Shown: piece by piece, positions 43,690-56,303 of the stretch | Layout of the letters: each line of letters starts with the position of its first letter | Numbering within the stretch: the stretch's first letter is position 1 | Source of the DNA: Elephas maximus indicus | Lineage: Eukaryota > Chordata > Mammalia > Proboscidea > Elephantidae | DNA length: 64,000 bases | NCBI RefSeq assembly: GCF_024166365.1 | Contig: NW_026060237.1 | Location: 3,162,001 to 3,226,000, forward strand | Direction: 5' to 3' | Position numbers and translations under genes: made by a program | The notes under the pieces: model-generated | Told to the model about the DNA's origin: nothing | The model's input: the letters and a program-made list of their open reading frames with translations, nothing else | Database searches by the model: none

Positions 43690-46472
43690 TACGTGTCTGA
43701 CAGTTTGTTGTACTGTAGGGGCTTGCGTGCTGCTGTGATGGTGGAAGCTATGCCACCAGTATTCAGATACCAGCAGGGTCACCCATGGAGGACAGGTTTC
43801 AGCTGAGCTTCCAGCCTAACACAGACTAGGATGAAGGACCCAGAAGTCTACTTCTGAAAAGCATTATCCAGTGAAAACCTTACAAATAGCAGCGGAGCAT
43901 TGTCTGATATAGTGCTGGAAGATGAGCTCCCCAGGTTGGAAGGCACTAAAAAGATGACTGGGGAAGAGCTGCCTCCTCAAAGTAGAGTCAAACTTAATGA
44001 CGTGGATGGAGTAAAGCTTTTGGGACCTTCGTTTGCTGATGTGGCACAACTCAAAATGAGAAGAAACAGCTACAGACATCCATTAATATCGCAACCTGGA
44101 ATGTACGAATTATGAATCTAAGAAAATTGGAAATGTCGAGAATGAAATGGAACACATAAACATTGATATCTTAGGCATTGATAAGCTGAAATGGACTGGT
44201 ATTGGCCATTTTGAATCAGACAATCATATAGTCTACTATGTCGGGAATGACAACTTGAAGAGAAATCGTGTTGCATTCATCGTCAAAAAGAATGTTTCAA
44301 GGTCTATCCTGTTGTACAACTCTGTCAGTGGTAGGATAATAACCATACACCTATAAGGAAGATCAGTTAATATGACTATTGTTCAAATTTACACTAGGGC
44401 CAAAGTTGAAGAAACAGAAGATTTTTATCAGCTGCTACAGTCTGAAAATGATCAAACATGCAATCAAAGTGCATTGATAATTAATGATGATTGGAAGGAA
44501 AACGTTGGAAACAAAGAGGAAGGATCAGTAGTTGGTAAATATGGCCTTGGTGATAGAAGCAATGCCACAGATCAAATGATACAATTTCGCAAGACTAACG
44601 CCTTCTTCATTGCAAATACCTTTTTTCACCAACATAAACGGTGACTATACACATGGACCTTGCCAGATGGAAGGAACAGAAATCAAATTGTCTACATCTG
44701 TGGAAAGAGACGGTGGAAAAGGTCAATATCATCCATCAGAACAAAGCCAGGGGCTGACTGTGGAACAGACCAGCAATTGCTCATACGCAAGTTCAAGCTG
44801 AAGCAGAAGAAAATCAGAACAATCCATGAGAGCCAAAATATGAACTTGAGTGTGTTCCACCTGAATTTGGAGACCATCTGAAGAATAGATTTGACCCCTT
44901 GAACTCTAGTTCCTGAAGACCAGGAGAGTTGTAGAACGACATCAAGGACATCATCCATGAAGAAAGCAAGAGGTCACTGAAAAGACAGGAAGAAAGAAAA
45001 GACCAAAATGAATGTCAGAGGAGACTCTGAAAGTTGCTGTTGAGCGTTGAGCAGCTAAAGCAAAAGGAAGAATTGATGAACTAAAAGAACTGAACAGAAG
45101 ATTTCCAAGGGTGTCTCGAGAAGACAAAGTAAAGTATCATAATGACATGTACAAAGAGCTGGAGATGAAAAACCAAAAGGGAAGAACATGCTCAGCATTT
45201 CTCAAGCTGAAAAGGCAGAAGAAAAAATTCAAACATTGAGTTGCAATAGTCAAGGATTCCATGGGGAAACTGTTAAATGACACAGGAAGCATCAAAAGAA
45301 GATGGAAGGAATATACAGGGTCATTATACCAAAAAGAATTAGTCGATGTTCAGCCATTTCAAGAGATGGCACATGATCAGGAACTGATGGTGCTAAAGGA
45401 AGAAGTCCAACTGCTCTGATGACACTGGTGAAGAATAAGGCTCCAGGAATTGATGGAATAGCAACTGAGATGTTTCAACAAACAGATGCATCCCTGCAGG
45501 TGCTCACTCATCTATGTTAAGAAATGTGGAAGACAGCTTCCTGGCCAAATGACTTGAAGAGATCCACATTTATGCCTATTCCCAAGAAAGGCAATCCAAC
45601 TGAATGTGGAAATTATAGAACAATATCATTAATATCACACGCAAGCAAAATTTTGCTGAAGATCATCGACAGGGAACTGCCAGAAATTCAGGCCGGTTTC
45701 AGGAGAACACTTGGAACCAGGGATATCATTGCTGATGTCATGTGGATCCCAGCTGAAAGGAGAAAATACCAGAAGGATGATTACCTGTGTTTTATTGACT
45801 ATGCAAAGGCATTCGACTGTGTGGATCATAACAAACTATGGACAACACTGCAAAGAATGGCAATTCCAGAATACCTGTGCTCAGGAGGAGCTTTTACATA
45901 TACCAAGAGGCAATTGTTCAGACAGAACAAGGGGATACTGATTGGTTTAATATCAGGAAAGATGTGCGTCAAGGTTGTATGCTTTCACCATACCTATTTA
46001 ATCTGTATGCTGAGCAGATATTACTAGAAGCTGTACCATATGAAGAAGAACGGGGCATCAGGATTGCAGGAAGACTCATTAACCTGCGTTATGCAGATGA
46101 CACAACCTTGCTTGCTGAAAGTGAAGAGGACTTGAAGCACTTACTAATGAAAATCAAAGACCACAGCCTTCACTGTGGATTGCACCTCAATATAAAGAAA
46201 ACAAAAATCCTCACAACTGGACCATTGAGCAACATCATGATAAACGGAGAAAAGACTGAAGCTGTGAAGAATTTCATTTTACTTGGATCCACGATCCACA
46301 GCCATGGAAGCAGCAGTCAAGAAATCAAAAGACGCATTGCATTGGGTAAATCTGCTGCAAAGGACCTCTTCAAAGTGTTGAAGAGCAAAGTCATCACCCT
46401 GAAGACTAAGGTGAGCCTGAGCCACCCCATGCTATTTTCAACTGCATCATGTGCATGTGAAAGCTGGACAAT
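43690..46472 (+). mobile_element. RTE LINE, 5' end to C-terminal region, decayed
   Basis: Begins at the RTE 5' end (GTGTCTGACAGTTTGTTGTA) and includes the 5'UTR and endonuclease domain (44147-44800; frames with DILGIDKLKWTGIGHF). The reverse transcriptase contains RQGCMLSPYLFNLYAEQ and the catalytic YADD at about 46090-46101. The longest frame is 45838-46500. It breaks off after a CACESW block near 46472, so the last about 0.5 kb of the element is missing. Several stops and frameshifts split the ORF, but domain order is intact. Confidence 0.92.
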
Positions 46473-46890
46473 TTTCCTAGATTCGTTCATTGTACACTGA
46501 TTATTCATGTACATTGTTATTATTAATGGATGTTTTCAGGGGTTTCTTCCCATTTTGAATTGCATCACATGAGTAAATGAAGGCCCCCAAAGCTTTTCTT
46601 CATCTTGTCAGTAAGGTTGACTCTACTTTGAGGAGGAAGCTCTTCCCCAGTCCTAGTCTGAGTGCCTTCCAACCTGATGGGCTCATTTTCTGACACTATA
46701 TCAGACAATGTCCCTTTGCCCTTAATATAGTTTTCACTGGCTAATCTTTTGAGAAGTAGACCACTAGGTCCTTTATCCTAGTTTGTCTTAGTCAGGAAGC
46801 TCAGGTGAAACCTGTTCACCATGGGTGACCCTGCTGGTATTTGAAATACCAGTGGCAGAGCTTCTAGTATTACAGCAACATGGATGACAA
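46473..46890 (-). mobile_element. RTE LINE 5' end
   Basis: On the minus strand this is the RTE 5'UTR and first endonuclease codons, ending at the element 5' end near 46890. It may be the displaced 5' end of the RTE at 40916-43689, with about 1.2 kb of that element lost. Confidence 0.85.
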
Positions 46891-46933
46891 TATAATATGA
46901 GAAAATAACACACGTGTGGGAATCATTGCCAAT

Positions 46934-49917
46934 GTTGTTATTAGGTGCCCTCGAGTTGCTTCTGACTCAGAGGGGCCCTATGCGCAACAGCAAGAAACAC
47001 TACCCAGTCTTACACCATCCTCACAATCATTGTTATACCTGAGCCCATTCCTGCAGACACTGAGTCAGTCCATCCTGCTGAGGGTCTTCCTATTTTTCAC
47101 TGGCCCTCTGTTTTACCAAGCACGATGCCCTTGTCAAGGGACTGATCCCTCCTGATAACATATCCAACATACGTGAGACGTAGTCTCACCATCCTCGCTT
47201 CTAAGGAGCATTCTGTTTGTACTTCTTCCAAGACAGGTTTGCTCTTTTGGCAGTCCATGGTATTTCCAATATTATTCATCAGCACCACAATTCAAAATTG
47301 TCGATTCTTCTTTGGTCTTCCTTATTCATCATCCAGTCTTCTCATCCATATGAGGTGAATGAAAATACCCTGGCTTGTGTCAAACTGGTCTTTGTGGTAA
47401 CATCTTTGCTTTTCAACACTTTAAATTTGTATTTTGCAGTAAATTTGCTCACTGCATGCACCATTTGATGTTTGACTGCCGCTTCCATGGGTGTTGATTG
47501 TGGATCTAAGTAAAATGAAATCTTTGATAACTTCAATCCTTTCCCCGTTTATCATGATGTTGTTTATTGGTCCAGTTGGAAGGATTTTTTCTTTATGTTG
47601 AGGTATAACCCATTCTGAAGTTATGGTCTTTGACCTTCACCAATAAGTGTTTGAGTCCTCTTCACTTTCAGCAAAATTGTGTCATCTGCATATCACAGGT
47701 TATTAATGAATCTACCTCCAATCCTGATGCACTGTTCTGTTTCATGTAGTCCAGCTTCTCAGGTTCTTTGTTTAGCTTATGCATTGAATGAATATAGTGG
47801 AAAAATACAATCCTGACACACACTTTTCCTGACTTTATACCACACAGTGTTCCCTTATTCTTTTGAATGACTGTGTCTTGATCTATGTACAGGTTCCTCA
47901 TGAGCACAATAAACTGTTCTGAAGTTTGCAATGTTATCTGTAATTTTTTTATGATCTACACAATTGAATGTTTTTGCATAGTTAATAAAACACAGGTAAA
48001 TATCTTTCTGGTATTCTTTGCTTTGAGCCAGAATCCATCTGACATCAGCAATGATATCCTTGTTCCACATCCACTTTTGATCCTGGCTTGAATTTCTGGC
48101 AGTTCTGTGTCAAAATCCTGCCGCAGCCTGTTTTGAACCATCTTTATCAAAATTTTACTTGCATGTGAAGTTAATGATGTTGTTCAATAATTTCAGAATT
48201 CAGTTGGATCATATATCTTGGGAATAGGCATAAATATGGATTACTTCCAGTCAGTCGACCAGGTAGCTGTCTTCTAAATTTCTTGGCATTAAGGGGTGAA
48301 CCCTTCCAGTGCTGCATCCATTTGTTGAAACATACCAGTTGGTATTCTGTCAATTCCCGGAAGCTTCTTTTTTGCCAATGCCTTCAGTACAGCTTGGGAA
48401 CCTTTCTTCAGAACCATCAGATGCTAATCATACGATACTTCCTGAAATGATTGAATATCAACCAATTCTATTTGGTATAGTGACTCTGTGTATTCCTACC
48501 ATCTTCTTTCAATGCTTCCTTCATAGTTCAGTATTCTCTCGATGGAATGCTTCACTATTGCATCTCGAGGCCAAAAATTTTTCTGCAGTTCATTCAGCTT
48601 GAGAAATGTCAGGTGTGTGTTTCTCTTTTGGTGTTCTACCTCCAGGCCTTTGAACATGTCATTAAATACTTTACTTTGTCTTCTCCAGGCGCCCTTTGAA
48701 ATCGCCTGTTCAGTTATTTAACTTCATCATTTCTTCCTGTTGATTTAGCTACTCCGTGTTCAACAGCAAGTTGCAGAGTCTCTTCCGACATCCATTTTGG
48801 TCTTTTATTTCTTTCCTGTCTTTTTAATGACCTCTTGTTTCTTCATGTACGATATCGTTGATGTCATTCCACAGTTCCTCTGTCTTCAGTCATTATCATT
48901 CAACATGTCAAATCTATTCTTGAGATTGTCTCTAAATTTATTTGGAATATGCTGAAGGTCCTACTTTAGCTCAGGTGGACTTGTTCTAATTTTCTTCAGT
49001 GTTAATTTGTTTATGAGCACTTGATGGTCTGTTCCACAGTTGGTCCCTGGAGTTCTTCTGACTGATAATATTCAGCTTTTCCACCATCTCTTTCCACAGA
49101 TAGAGTCAATTTAATTACTGTGTATTCCACCTGGTGAGGTCACCATTTATGCTGCTAAGAAAAGGTATTTGAGATGAAGCACTACTGGTCTTAGCAAATT
49201 CTGTCATGCGATCTCCGTCATTGTTTCTATCACCAATGCTATATTTGCCAGCTACCTATCCTTTTCTTTGTCTCCAGCTTTCACGTTCCAATCACTAGTA
49301 ATTATTATATCATCCTGATTGCATGTCTGATCAGTTTCAGGCTGCAGAAGCTGGTAGAAATCTTCAGTTTCTTCATCTTTGGCCTTACTGGTTTGTGCAT
49401 AAATTGGAATAACAGCCATATGAACTGACTTGCCTTGTAGGTGTATGGACATTGTCCTATTACTGACACCATTGTCCTTCAGGATAGATCTTGAAATGTC
49501 CTTTTTGATGATGAATGCAACACCATTCCCCTGCAATTTGTTGTTGCCAACATAGTCGACCACATGATTTTCCAATTCAAAATCACTAATACCAGCCCAT
49601 TTCAGCTCACTAATGCTAGGATAGCAATGTTTACACTTTTCTTTTCATTTTTGACAATGTCCAATTTTCCTAGAATCATTCCTCATACACTCCACATTCC
49701 AATCATTAATGGATTTTTGGAGCTGTTTCTTCTCATTTTCAGTTGTGGCACATCGGCAAATAAAGGCTTTGAAAACTTGACTCCATCCACATAAATGAGG
49801 CTGACTCAACTTTGAGTAGACAGCTTTCTCTCAGTTGTATTTTTAGTGCCTTCAAACCTGAGAATCTCACCTTCCAGCACTATATCAGACAATATTAATC
49901 TGCTATTCATAAGTTTG
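46934..49917 (-). mobile_element. RTE LINE, near full length, decayed
   Basis: Runs from the terminus GTTATTAGGTGCCCTCGAGT to 5'UTR sequence near 49917 without a nested insertion. The endonuclease frame at 49252-49575 has YAQTSKAKDEETEDFYQLLQ and SDWNVKAGDKE. The reverse-transcriptase parts at 47668-48150 are frameshifted. Confidence 0.92.
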
Positions 49918-51530
49918 TGTATGTGTGTGTGTGTGCATTAAAAGAAAGTTTACAAATCAAGTCAATCTCTCATACGAAAATTTGTGTACACCTTGCTATG
50001 TACTCCTAGTTGCTCTCCCCCTAATGAGACAGCACACTCCTTCAACCTGTATTCCCTGTGTCCATTCAGCCAGCTCCCGTCCCCCATTGCCTTCTCATAT
50101 CCCCTCCGGACAAGAACTGCCCACATAGTCTTATGTGTCAACTTGAGCCAAAAATCTCAGTCTTCAGCGGTATCATTTTTTTGTCCTATAGTCTGAAGAA
50201 TCGGCTTTGGGATTGGTTCCTTTCTTGCACTAACAGAAGGTCTGGGGACCATGACCTCTGGGGTCCCTCTAGTTTCAGTCAGACCATTAAGTCTGGTCTT
50301 TTTATAATAATCTGAGGTCTGCATCACACTGTTCTCTTGCTCCATCAGGGATTCTCTGTGGTGTTCCCTGTGAGGGCCATCATCGGTGGTATTGGGGCAC
50401 CATCTAGATCTTCCAGTCTCAGGCTGAGGGAGTCTCTGATTTACATGGCTCTTCCTGTCTCTTGGGCTCATAACTACCCTGTGCCTTTGATGTTCTTCGT
50501 TTTCTTTTCCTCCAGGTTGGTTGAGACCAATCGATGATGCATCTTAGGTGATGGCTTGCTAGTGTTTAAGACCCCAGACCCCACTCACCAAAGTGGGATG
50601 CAGAATGTTTTCTTAATACAGTTTCATATGCCAGTTGAACAAATGTCCCCTGAAACCATGGTCCCCAGACCTTCACCCCTGCTACTCTGGCCTTTGAAGC
50701 ATGTGGTTATATTCAGGAAACTTGTTTGCTTTTGGATAATTCCAGTTGTGCTGACCTCTCCTGTACTGTGTGCTGTTTCCCTTCACCAAAATACTGCTAG
50801 TCTACTATCTAATTAGTAAATTCCAACAACCCCCACCCTATAACCATCAAAGAATATTTTTCTCTCCGTTTCAATTACATCCTGCGTCCTTATAATAGTG
50901 GTCCCATGCAATATTTGTCCTTTTCAAACTGGCCAATTTCACTCAGCACAATGCCTTCCATATTTCTCCACGTTATGAAATGTTTCATAAATTCATCATT
51001 GTTTTTATGACTCTGTAATACTCCACTGCATGAATATACCATAATTTAATTATCCATTCATCTATTGATAGGTACCTTGGATGCTTCCATCTTTTTGCTA
51101 TTGTAAACAGTGCTGCAACGAACACGGGTGTGCATATATCTGTTTGTGTGAAGGCCCTTATTTCTTTAGGATATATTCGAGAAGTGGAATTGTTGGATCT
51201 TATGCTAGATATATTTCTAGCTTTTTAAGGAAGTGCCAAAATAATTTCCAAAGTATCTGTACTATTCTACATTCCCACCAGCAGTTTATAAGTGTTACAG
51301 GCTCTCCATAACCTCCCCATAGTTTATTATCCTGCTGTTTATTTTTGGAATAATGCCAGCATTTTTGGAACGAGATGGTATCTCATTGTAGTTTTGATCT
51401 GTATTTCTCTAATGGCTAATGATTGAGAGCATTTCCTCATGTATCTCTTAGCTGCCTGATTGTCCTCTTTGGTAAAGGGCCTGTCCATATTACTTGCCCA
51501 TTTTTTAACTGGACTATTTGTCAGCAATCC
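49918..51530 (-). mobile_element. L1 LINE 3' end, 5' truncated
   Basis: On the minus strand, the ORF2 C-terminal end (to about 51530) is followed by a 3'UTR. This aligns in order with the 3'UTR of the L1 at 56304-63634 (GGTCTGGGGACCATG near 50233, GGCACCATCTAGATC near 50396). The ORF2 frame is broken. A TG run at 49919-49937 replaces the poly(A). Confidence 0.9.
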
Positions 51531-51997
51531 TTTTAAATTGTACATGCAGAAACTATTGAATTGCTGTATATTTGCTGTGCATATTCTCAACAGCAGCATA
51601 ATGACATAAAAAGAAAAACAAGGTTTGGAGAAGTTACAGAATGAAAGAATAAAGCAACTCTCAGCACCAAGTAGGTCAAATGCTTAGGACAGAAAAGACT
51701 CTGTTGCCCAGAGCCAACACTAAAAGTACTCAAACTCAGCATTATCAAAGGAACATATAAGAACAACAACAGGAAAGAATGCTAATTCACAGTGGAAAAA
51801 TTGATAGAAACTCTGAGTAATTACAGATATTGAACTTACTAGAAAAATAAAAGAACTCTTAAATATGCTCAAATATGGACAAAGAACTAAAGAAACACAG
51901 AAAAAATTCTATGTATGTACAAAAAGAGAATAGTAGTAAAGTGATAGAAAATATAAGGGAGCTTTTGGGAGCTAAAAAGTAAAATTGCTCAAGTGAA

Positions 51998-52357
51998 AAC
52001 TTTAACAAGGAGTCTGAACAGACAATTCGAGCAGTAAGATAAAGCAATCAATACACTGTTAATGACAGAAAATTTTAAATTTTCTGCTTATAGAAAAAAA
52101 AGTTAAAGCAAGTAGGAAGAATGCAATGCAGTGGCTCTGGGTTTGGCCAAAGAGTGGACGGTCTGTAGACTGAACCCAACTTTAACAAGGAGTCTGAACA
52201 GACAATTCGAGCAGTAAGATAAAGCAATCAATACACTGTTAATGACAGAAAATTTTAAATTTTCTGCTTATAGAAAAAAAAGTTAAAGCAAGTAGGAAGA
52301 ATGCAATGCAGTGGCTCTGGGTTTGGCCAAAGAGTGGACGGTCTGTAGACTGAACCC
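51998..52357. repeat. Perfect 180-bp tandem duplication
   Basis: 51998-52177 and 52178-52357 are identical by eye at every position. The unit begins AACTTTAACAAGGAGTCTGA and ends GTAGACTGAACCC. It spans the junction between old L1 sequence and the head of an AfroSINE, so the duplication came after the SINE insertion. Confidence 0.95.
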
Positions 52358-52500
52358 ACCGTCTGCTCTGCAAGAGTAGGACTGCAGTCTGCTTCCATAA
52401 AGACTTACATCTTTGGAAATCCTATGGGGCTGTTATACTCTGTCCTATATGTTCAGAATGAGTAGGAATTAACTTCATAGCAACTATTTTTTGTTTGTTT
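52308..52500 (+). mobile_element. AfroSINE, with head duplicated
   Basis: Head GCAGTGGCTCTGGGTTTGGC, core CCTATGGGGCTGTTATACTC, T-rich end. The first about 50 bp also occur at 52128-52177 because of the tandem duplication. Confidence 0.85.
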
Positions 52501-52899
52501 GTTTAAATTTTCTATGGATCAACATCAAGTGTACCAAAATATGACTTATAGGAGATAGGCCATTAAAGGAACAAAAGAAAATTCGAAGAAATAATGACCA
52601 AAAACATCACATATAAAGGAAGAAAAGAATACACATATTTAAGAAACTCAACACACTTTAAGAAACCTCAAAAGGCAACCGTACTGAAACTCATTTTATT
52701 CAAATTGTGAAAACTCAGAGGGGGAGTTTTGGGTGCAGCATGGGAGAAGCAACTTGTCATGCAGAAGAGAGTCTCGATAAGATTAAAAACTGAGTTTACC
52801 CCAGGGCCCAAGGAGGTAAACTGTACATGTACACTTTGAGAGGGTATATGTTTTGTCATGTGTATTTTTACCACAGACAAAACAAACAAAATTTAGAAA

Positions 52900-54666
52900 C
52901 TTGGAAATGAACAGTCAGCACGATAACAAAACAAAATCAACACCAACAAATATGAGGAAAGGACAATATATAAAGAAAATCTACTCAGCACATAACATCA
53001 AGTGGAAAAAAAAAACTGTCAACAACACACAAAAAAAGACATGAAAATGATAGCACTAAATTCATACCTATCCATAATTACCCTGAATGTAAACGGACTA
53101 AATGCACCAATAAAGAGACAGAGAGTGGCAGAATGGATTAAAAAACAAGATCTGTCCATATGCTGCCTACAAGAGACACACATTAGACTTAGAGACACAA
53201 CCAAACAAAAACTCAAAGGATGGAAAAAAATATATCAAGCAAACAACAATCAAAAAAGAGCAGGAGTGACAATAGTAATTTCTGACAAAATGACTAAACT
53301 TAAATCCATCATAAAGGATAAGGAAGGACACTATACAATGATTAAAGGGTCAATATACCAAGAAGGTATAACCATATTAAATATTTATATGGGGCTGCAA
53401 GATTCATAAAACAAACTCTATCAGCATTGAAAAGTGAGATAGACAGCTCCACAATAATAGTAGGAGACTTCAACACACCACTTTCGGAGAAGGACAGGAT
53501 ATCCAGTAAGAAGCTCAATAAAGACATGGAAGACCTAATAGCTACAATCAACCAAGTTGACCTCATTGACTTATACAGACACTCCACCCAACTGCTGCAA
53601 AGTATACTTTTTTTTCTAGTGCACAGGCAACATTCTCTAGAATAGACCATATATCAGGCCATAAAACAAACCTTTGCAGAATCCAAACATTGAAATATTA
53701 CAAAGCATCTTCTCTGACCATAAGGCCATAAACATGGAAATCAATAACAAGAAAAGCAGGAAAAAGGAATCAAACACTTGGAAACTGAACAATACCCTGC
53801 TCAAAAAAACCTGGATCATGGAAGACCTTAAGGATGGAACAAAGAAATTCAGAGAATCCAATGAGAATGAAAACACTTTCTATCAGAACCTTTGGGGTAC
53901 AGGAAAAGTGGTCCCCAGAGGTCACTTTATGTCAATCAATGCACACATCAAAGAAGAAGAAAAGGCCAAAATCAAAGAATTATTCCTACAACTTGAACAA
54001 ATAGAAAGAGAAAAACAAAAGAAACCCACAGGCACCAGAAGAAGACAAATAACAAAAATTAGAACAGAATAAATGAAATAGAAAACAGAAAAACAACTGA
54101 CAGAATTAACAAGGCCAAAACCTGGTTCTTTGAAAAAAAAACAACAGAATTGATAAACCACTGGCCAAACTGAAAAAACAAAAACAAAACAGGAGAGGAA
54201 CCAAATAACCCGAATAAGAAATGAGATGGGCGATAGTACAACAGACCCAACTGAAATTAAAAGAATCATATCAGATTGCTATGAAAAACTATACTCAAAC
54301 AAATTTGAAAACCTAGAAGAAATGAATTCCTAGAAACACACTACCTACCTAAACTAACACAAACAGAGGTAGAACAACTAAATTGACCCATAACAAAAGA
54401 AGAGATTGAAAAGGTAATCAAAAAACTCCCAACAAAAAAAGCCCTGGTCCAGTCGGCTTCACTACAGAGTTCTACCAATCTTTCAGAGAAGAGTTAACAC
54501 CACTACTACTAAAGGTATTTCAGAGCATAGAAAAGGACAGAACACTGCCAAACTCATTCTGTGAAGCCACCATATCCCTGATACTAAAACCAGATAAAGA
54601 CACCACAAGAAAAGAAAATTACAAACCTATGTCCCTCATGAATATACATGCAAAAATCCTCAACAA
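52900..54666 (+). mobile_element. L1 LINE number 3 (outermost), ORF2 5' half
   Basis: 5' truncated in the inter-ORF region, then ORF2 from ATGATAGCACTAAATTC near 53047. Frames at 53002-53409, 53427-53645 and 53674-54072 give the endonuclease ([37 protein letters not shown]) and the linker. At least two frameshifts and a gap near 53395 break it. ORF2 stops abruptly at CAAAAATCCTCAACAA, where the 5' end of L1 number 2 begins at 54667. Confidence 0.93.
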
Positions 54667-56303
54667 GGAGGCGGGGCCAAGATGACTGACTAGGTATGAG
54701 CTACTTCGGATCCCTTTTGCAACAAAGACTTGGAAAAACAAGTCAATCAATCACATACGTGACAATCTATGAACACTGACCATCAAACACAGATCTAAAG
54801 AGTTGACCTGAGTGACAGAGACTGAGAATGAACAACCACGGGGAAGCAACGACTGCTTTCAGAACCTGGAGCCAGTGTCCCAGTCAGAAAACCTTGGCGC
54901 CGGGCTTTGGACTGGGCACAGGGAAGCTAAGCACTGCATCCTGAGCCAGCGCAAACACGGGTCACAGCAATAGCCCCCAGAAGTGACCTTGGGGAAACCC
55001 CAGCCAGTGCACTCAGGCAGCACAGCGGTGTGGCTCACGGGAGGAGAAGTCACCGGGAGGCAGCAACTGATTATGAAGCCTGGAGTCTGGTGTCCCCACC
55101 GGGGAACCTTGGTGCTGGGCTTTGGACTGGGAGCGGAGGAGCTGACCAAGGCTTCTGAGACAGCACAAGCACAGGACGCAGGCCTGACCCTCAGGGGCAA
55201 TCTCCACCCAGCCAACGCACACAGGCTACACACACCTCAGGAATCTCAGATAAAACAGTCATCACCAAACAAGATAAGTAACTTTGTCAATATTCCCGGG
55301 TGCTACTCTCTCCTATTTATATGAACCCTCCCTTCCCCTTCCCAGGTTGCTTCATTAGCATTGGAATTTCCTGAGCCAGAGAGTGAACTGCGCAGCAGGT
55401 TTTTCTATCTTTCTTTCTATTTTTTTTTTTTTTTTTTTTGGTCTTTTCCTAACCCATTCTCCTGGCCTTAGAGAAGTACCTACAAAAAACCCAGGGACCA
55501 AAAATCCTTCCCTAATTGGACTAAAAATACAGAATCAGCTCCAGCCAAGCACATGAGATCCACTGTCTTGTGCTTTCATCTCTACAGCAAACAAGGTGGC
55601 TATTATAATGCAAAGGCAATTCTGACAAGGATATGACTGTAATTGTTTTAGGTGATTACTGGAAAGACAAGTTTCCCAGGTCTGATATCTCTGCTTATTC
55701 AACAGAGCCCTCACTGGCCCACAATGGGGAACTGAGGGCTGAAGCTCCCCCCAGACCACCTAGCCTCCTGCCATAGGGGTCTAAGGAGGGTGACACCTAT
55801 GAATCTGTAGAGGTACTTGCATTGGGTGCCTAAGGTAGAGCTGCAGAGCCCACCCACAAAAGTGCTTTAGGAAAACAGACACACCTACCTCACTGGCACT
55901 TAGGGGAAGCCTGTCAGCAACCTGCCGCCCCCCCCCCGGAGTGTAACCCCCTGCTGCTACTAGAATCTGGTGCACACAAGTATCACCACTACTCCTTTAG
56001 GTAGATACGTGACAGTCTGCACTACACACTTCATGACCCCAAATCAGATTCTACTCAAGAATGTGAATGGACTCTTAGGCTTATATATCTGGTAACAGCC
56101 CAAACCAGCTGGTAATAGGACATAAGTGATTCAAGGGCTACAACAATCAAGACAGTGCAATCAAGTAGCCCATCTACGTATATTGAAAGAAAACAAAACA
56201 AGATAAGACTCAGTGAACAAATATAGAATAAATCACTACAATATCTTATGGGTGGCTCGGATACAGCAGTCGATATCAAACCACATAAAGAAGCAGACCA
56301 TGA
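54667..56303 (+). mobile_element. L1 LINE number 2: 5'UTR and ORF1 start
   Basis: Opens GGAGGCGGGGCCAAGATGAC, a typical L1 5' terminus. Two related GC-rich 5'UTR repeats start near 54842 and 55056, and a T run lies at 55421-55439. Bases from about 55690 to 56220 have no counterpart in the inner L1 5'UTR, so the two differ in promoter type. The ORF1 start region (QQSISNHIKKQTM) appears at 56255-56302 and is cut by the inner L1. The element continues at 63635. Confidence 0.92.
56291..56303 (+). repeat. Left target-site duplication of the full-length L1
   Basis: AAGCAGACCATGA, matching 63635-63647. The boundary is uncertain by 1-2 bases at each side, because the left edge abuts A residues and the right abuts the L1 start. 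Confidence 0.88.

Larger units (their letters stand above)
51600..52890 (+). mobile_element. Old L1 LINE, ORF1-region relic
   Basis: AAGAACTCTTAAATATGCTC, ACAAGGAGTCTGAACAGACA and AAGAAACTCAACACACTTTA follow old L1 ORF1-like order. No frame survives. It holds a tandem duplication and a SINE. Confidence 0.7.

Noticed and set aside
43690..46890. RTE frames as a host gene
   Set aside because: The endonuclease and reverse-transcriptase blocks are those of the RTE repeats found many times in the window, and the frame is broken repeatedly.
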